Assembly: GCA_025141675.1 (NCBI GenBank)
Contig: CP081162.1
Span: forward strand, 1 to 64,000
Reading direction: 5' to 3'
Length of the DNA stretch: 64,000 nt
Origin: Rhodobacteraceae bacterium S2214
GTDB lineage: Bacteria > Pseudomonadota > Alphaproteobacteria > Rhodobacterales > Rhodobacteraceae
The notes below the pieces were generated by a model. The model ran no database searches, was not told the DNA's origin, and was given only the letters and a program-made list of their open reading frames with translations. The position numbers and the translations under genes were made by a program. Shown here piece after piece: positions 63,950 through 64,000 of the stretch. The stretch's first letter is position 1. Each line of letters opens with the position of its first letter.

Positions 63950-64000
63950 ATCTCAGGCCCTAATCAGCCGCGCTTTGGGCCATCGCCCGCAGTGTCAAGA

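Overview
The window looks like part of an extrachromosomal replicon (plasmid or chromid) of a marine alphaproteobacterium, most likely the Roseobacter group of Rhodobacterales. The basis is a RepC-type replication protein tail at the left edge, an ExoY/ExoA/ExoM/ExoF/ExoP/ExoQ-like exopolysaccharide (EPS) set, RTX-type secreted proteins and moderate GC. The assignment comes from protein resemblance only; species and replicon type are not proven.

Layout. (1) 1-2256: the 3' end of repC, then two decayed minus-strand genes (a membrane-anchored 'GHAHLY' protein with several frameshifts and a DoxX-like membrane protein with one). (2) 2530-8250: a GH43 beta-xylosidase, divergent from a nicotinamide salvage pair (NadM-Nudix and NadV/NAMPT), a strong terminator, and a GSU2403-type nucleotidyltransferase-fold gene preceded by two copies of a 24-bp imperfect palindrome. 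A third copy lies at 2381. (3) 8872-55977: a roughly 47-kb EPS locus. It holds an initiating sugar-phosphate transferase, about eleven glycosyltransferases, two hexapeptide acyltransferases, two sulfotransferases, two methyltransferases, a Wzx-like flippase, a Wzy/ExoQ-like polymerase, an ExoF-like export protein and an ExoP-like co-polymerase/tyrosine kinase. It also holds an ExoK-like GH16 enzyme, two giant RTX proteins, redox enzymes (GlpD-like, GMC with a Tat partner) and a NodT-type outer-membrane factor. (4) 56037-57796: a small membrane protein that resembles one at 9535, and a decayed IS3-family element. (5) 57844-63949: a minus-strand type VI secretion accessory cluster: DUF4123 adaptor, two unrecognised proteins, an immunity-like protein, a gutted vgrG and an ankyrin-like protein.

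How it fits together. The EPS genes form a complete Wzx/Wzy-type assembly line: a lipid-linked repeat unit is built, decorated with acyl and probably sulfate groups, flipped, polymerised and exported. The two giant proteins lack N-terminal signal peptides and carry RTX repeats, so they are probably type I secreted and act on polysaccharide outside the cell. One is GH16 + three and a third 1089-bp repeats + SGNH esterase + RTX. The other is G8 domain + right-handed beta-helix + RTX and resembles the CEMIP/TMEM2 hyaluronidase architecture. No type I ABC transporter or membrane-fusion protein is encoded here. The GH16, G8 and RTX genes, together with the EPS machinery, are the most interesting part of the window.
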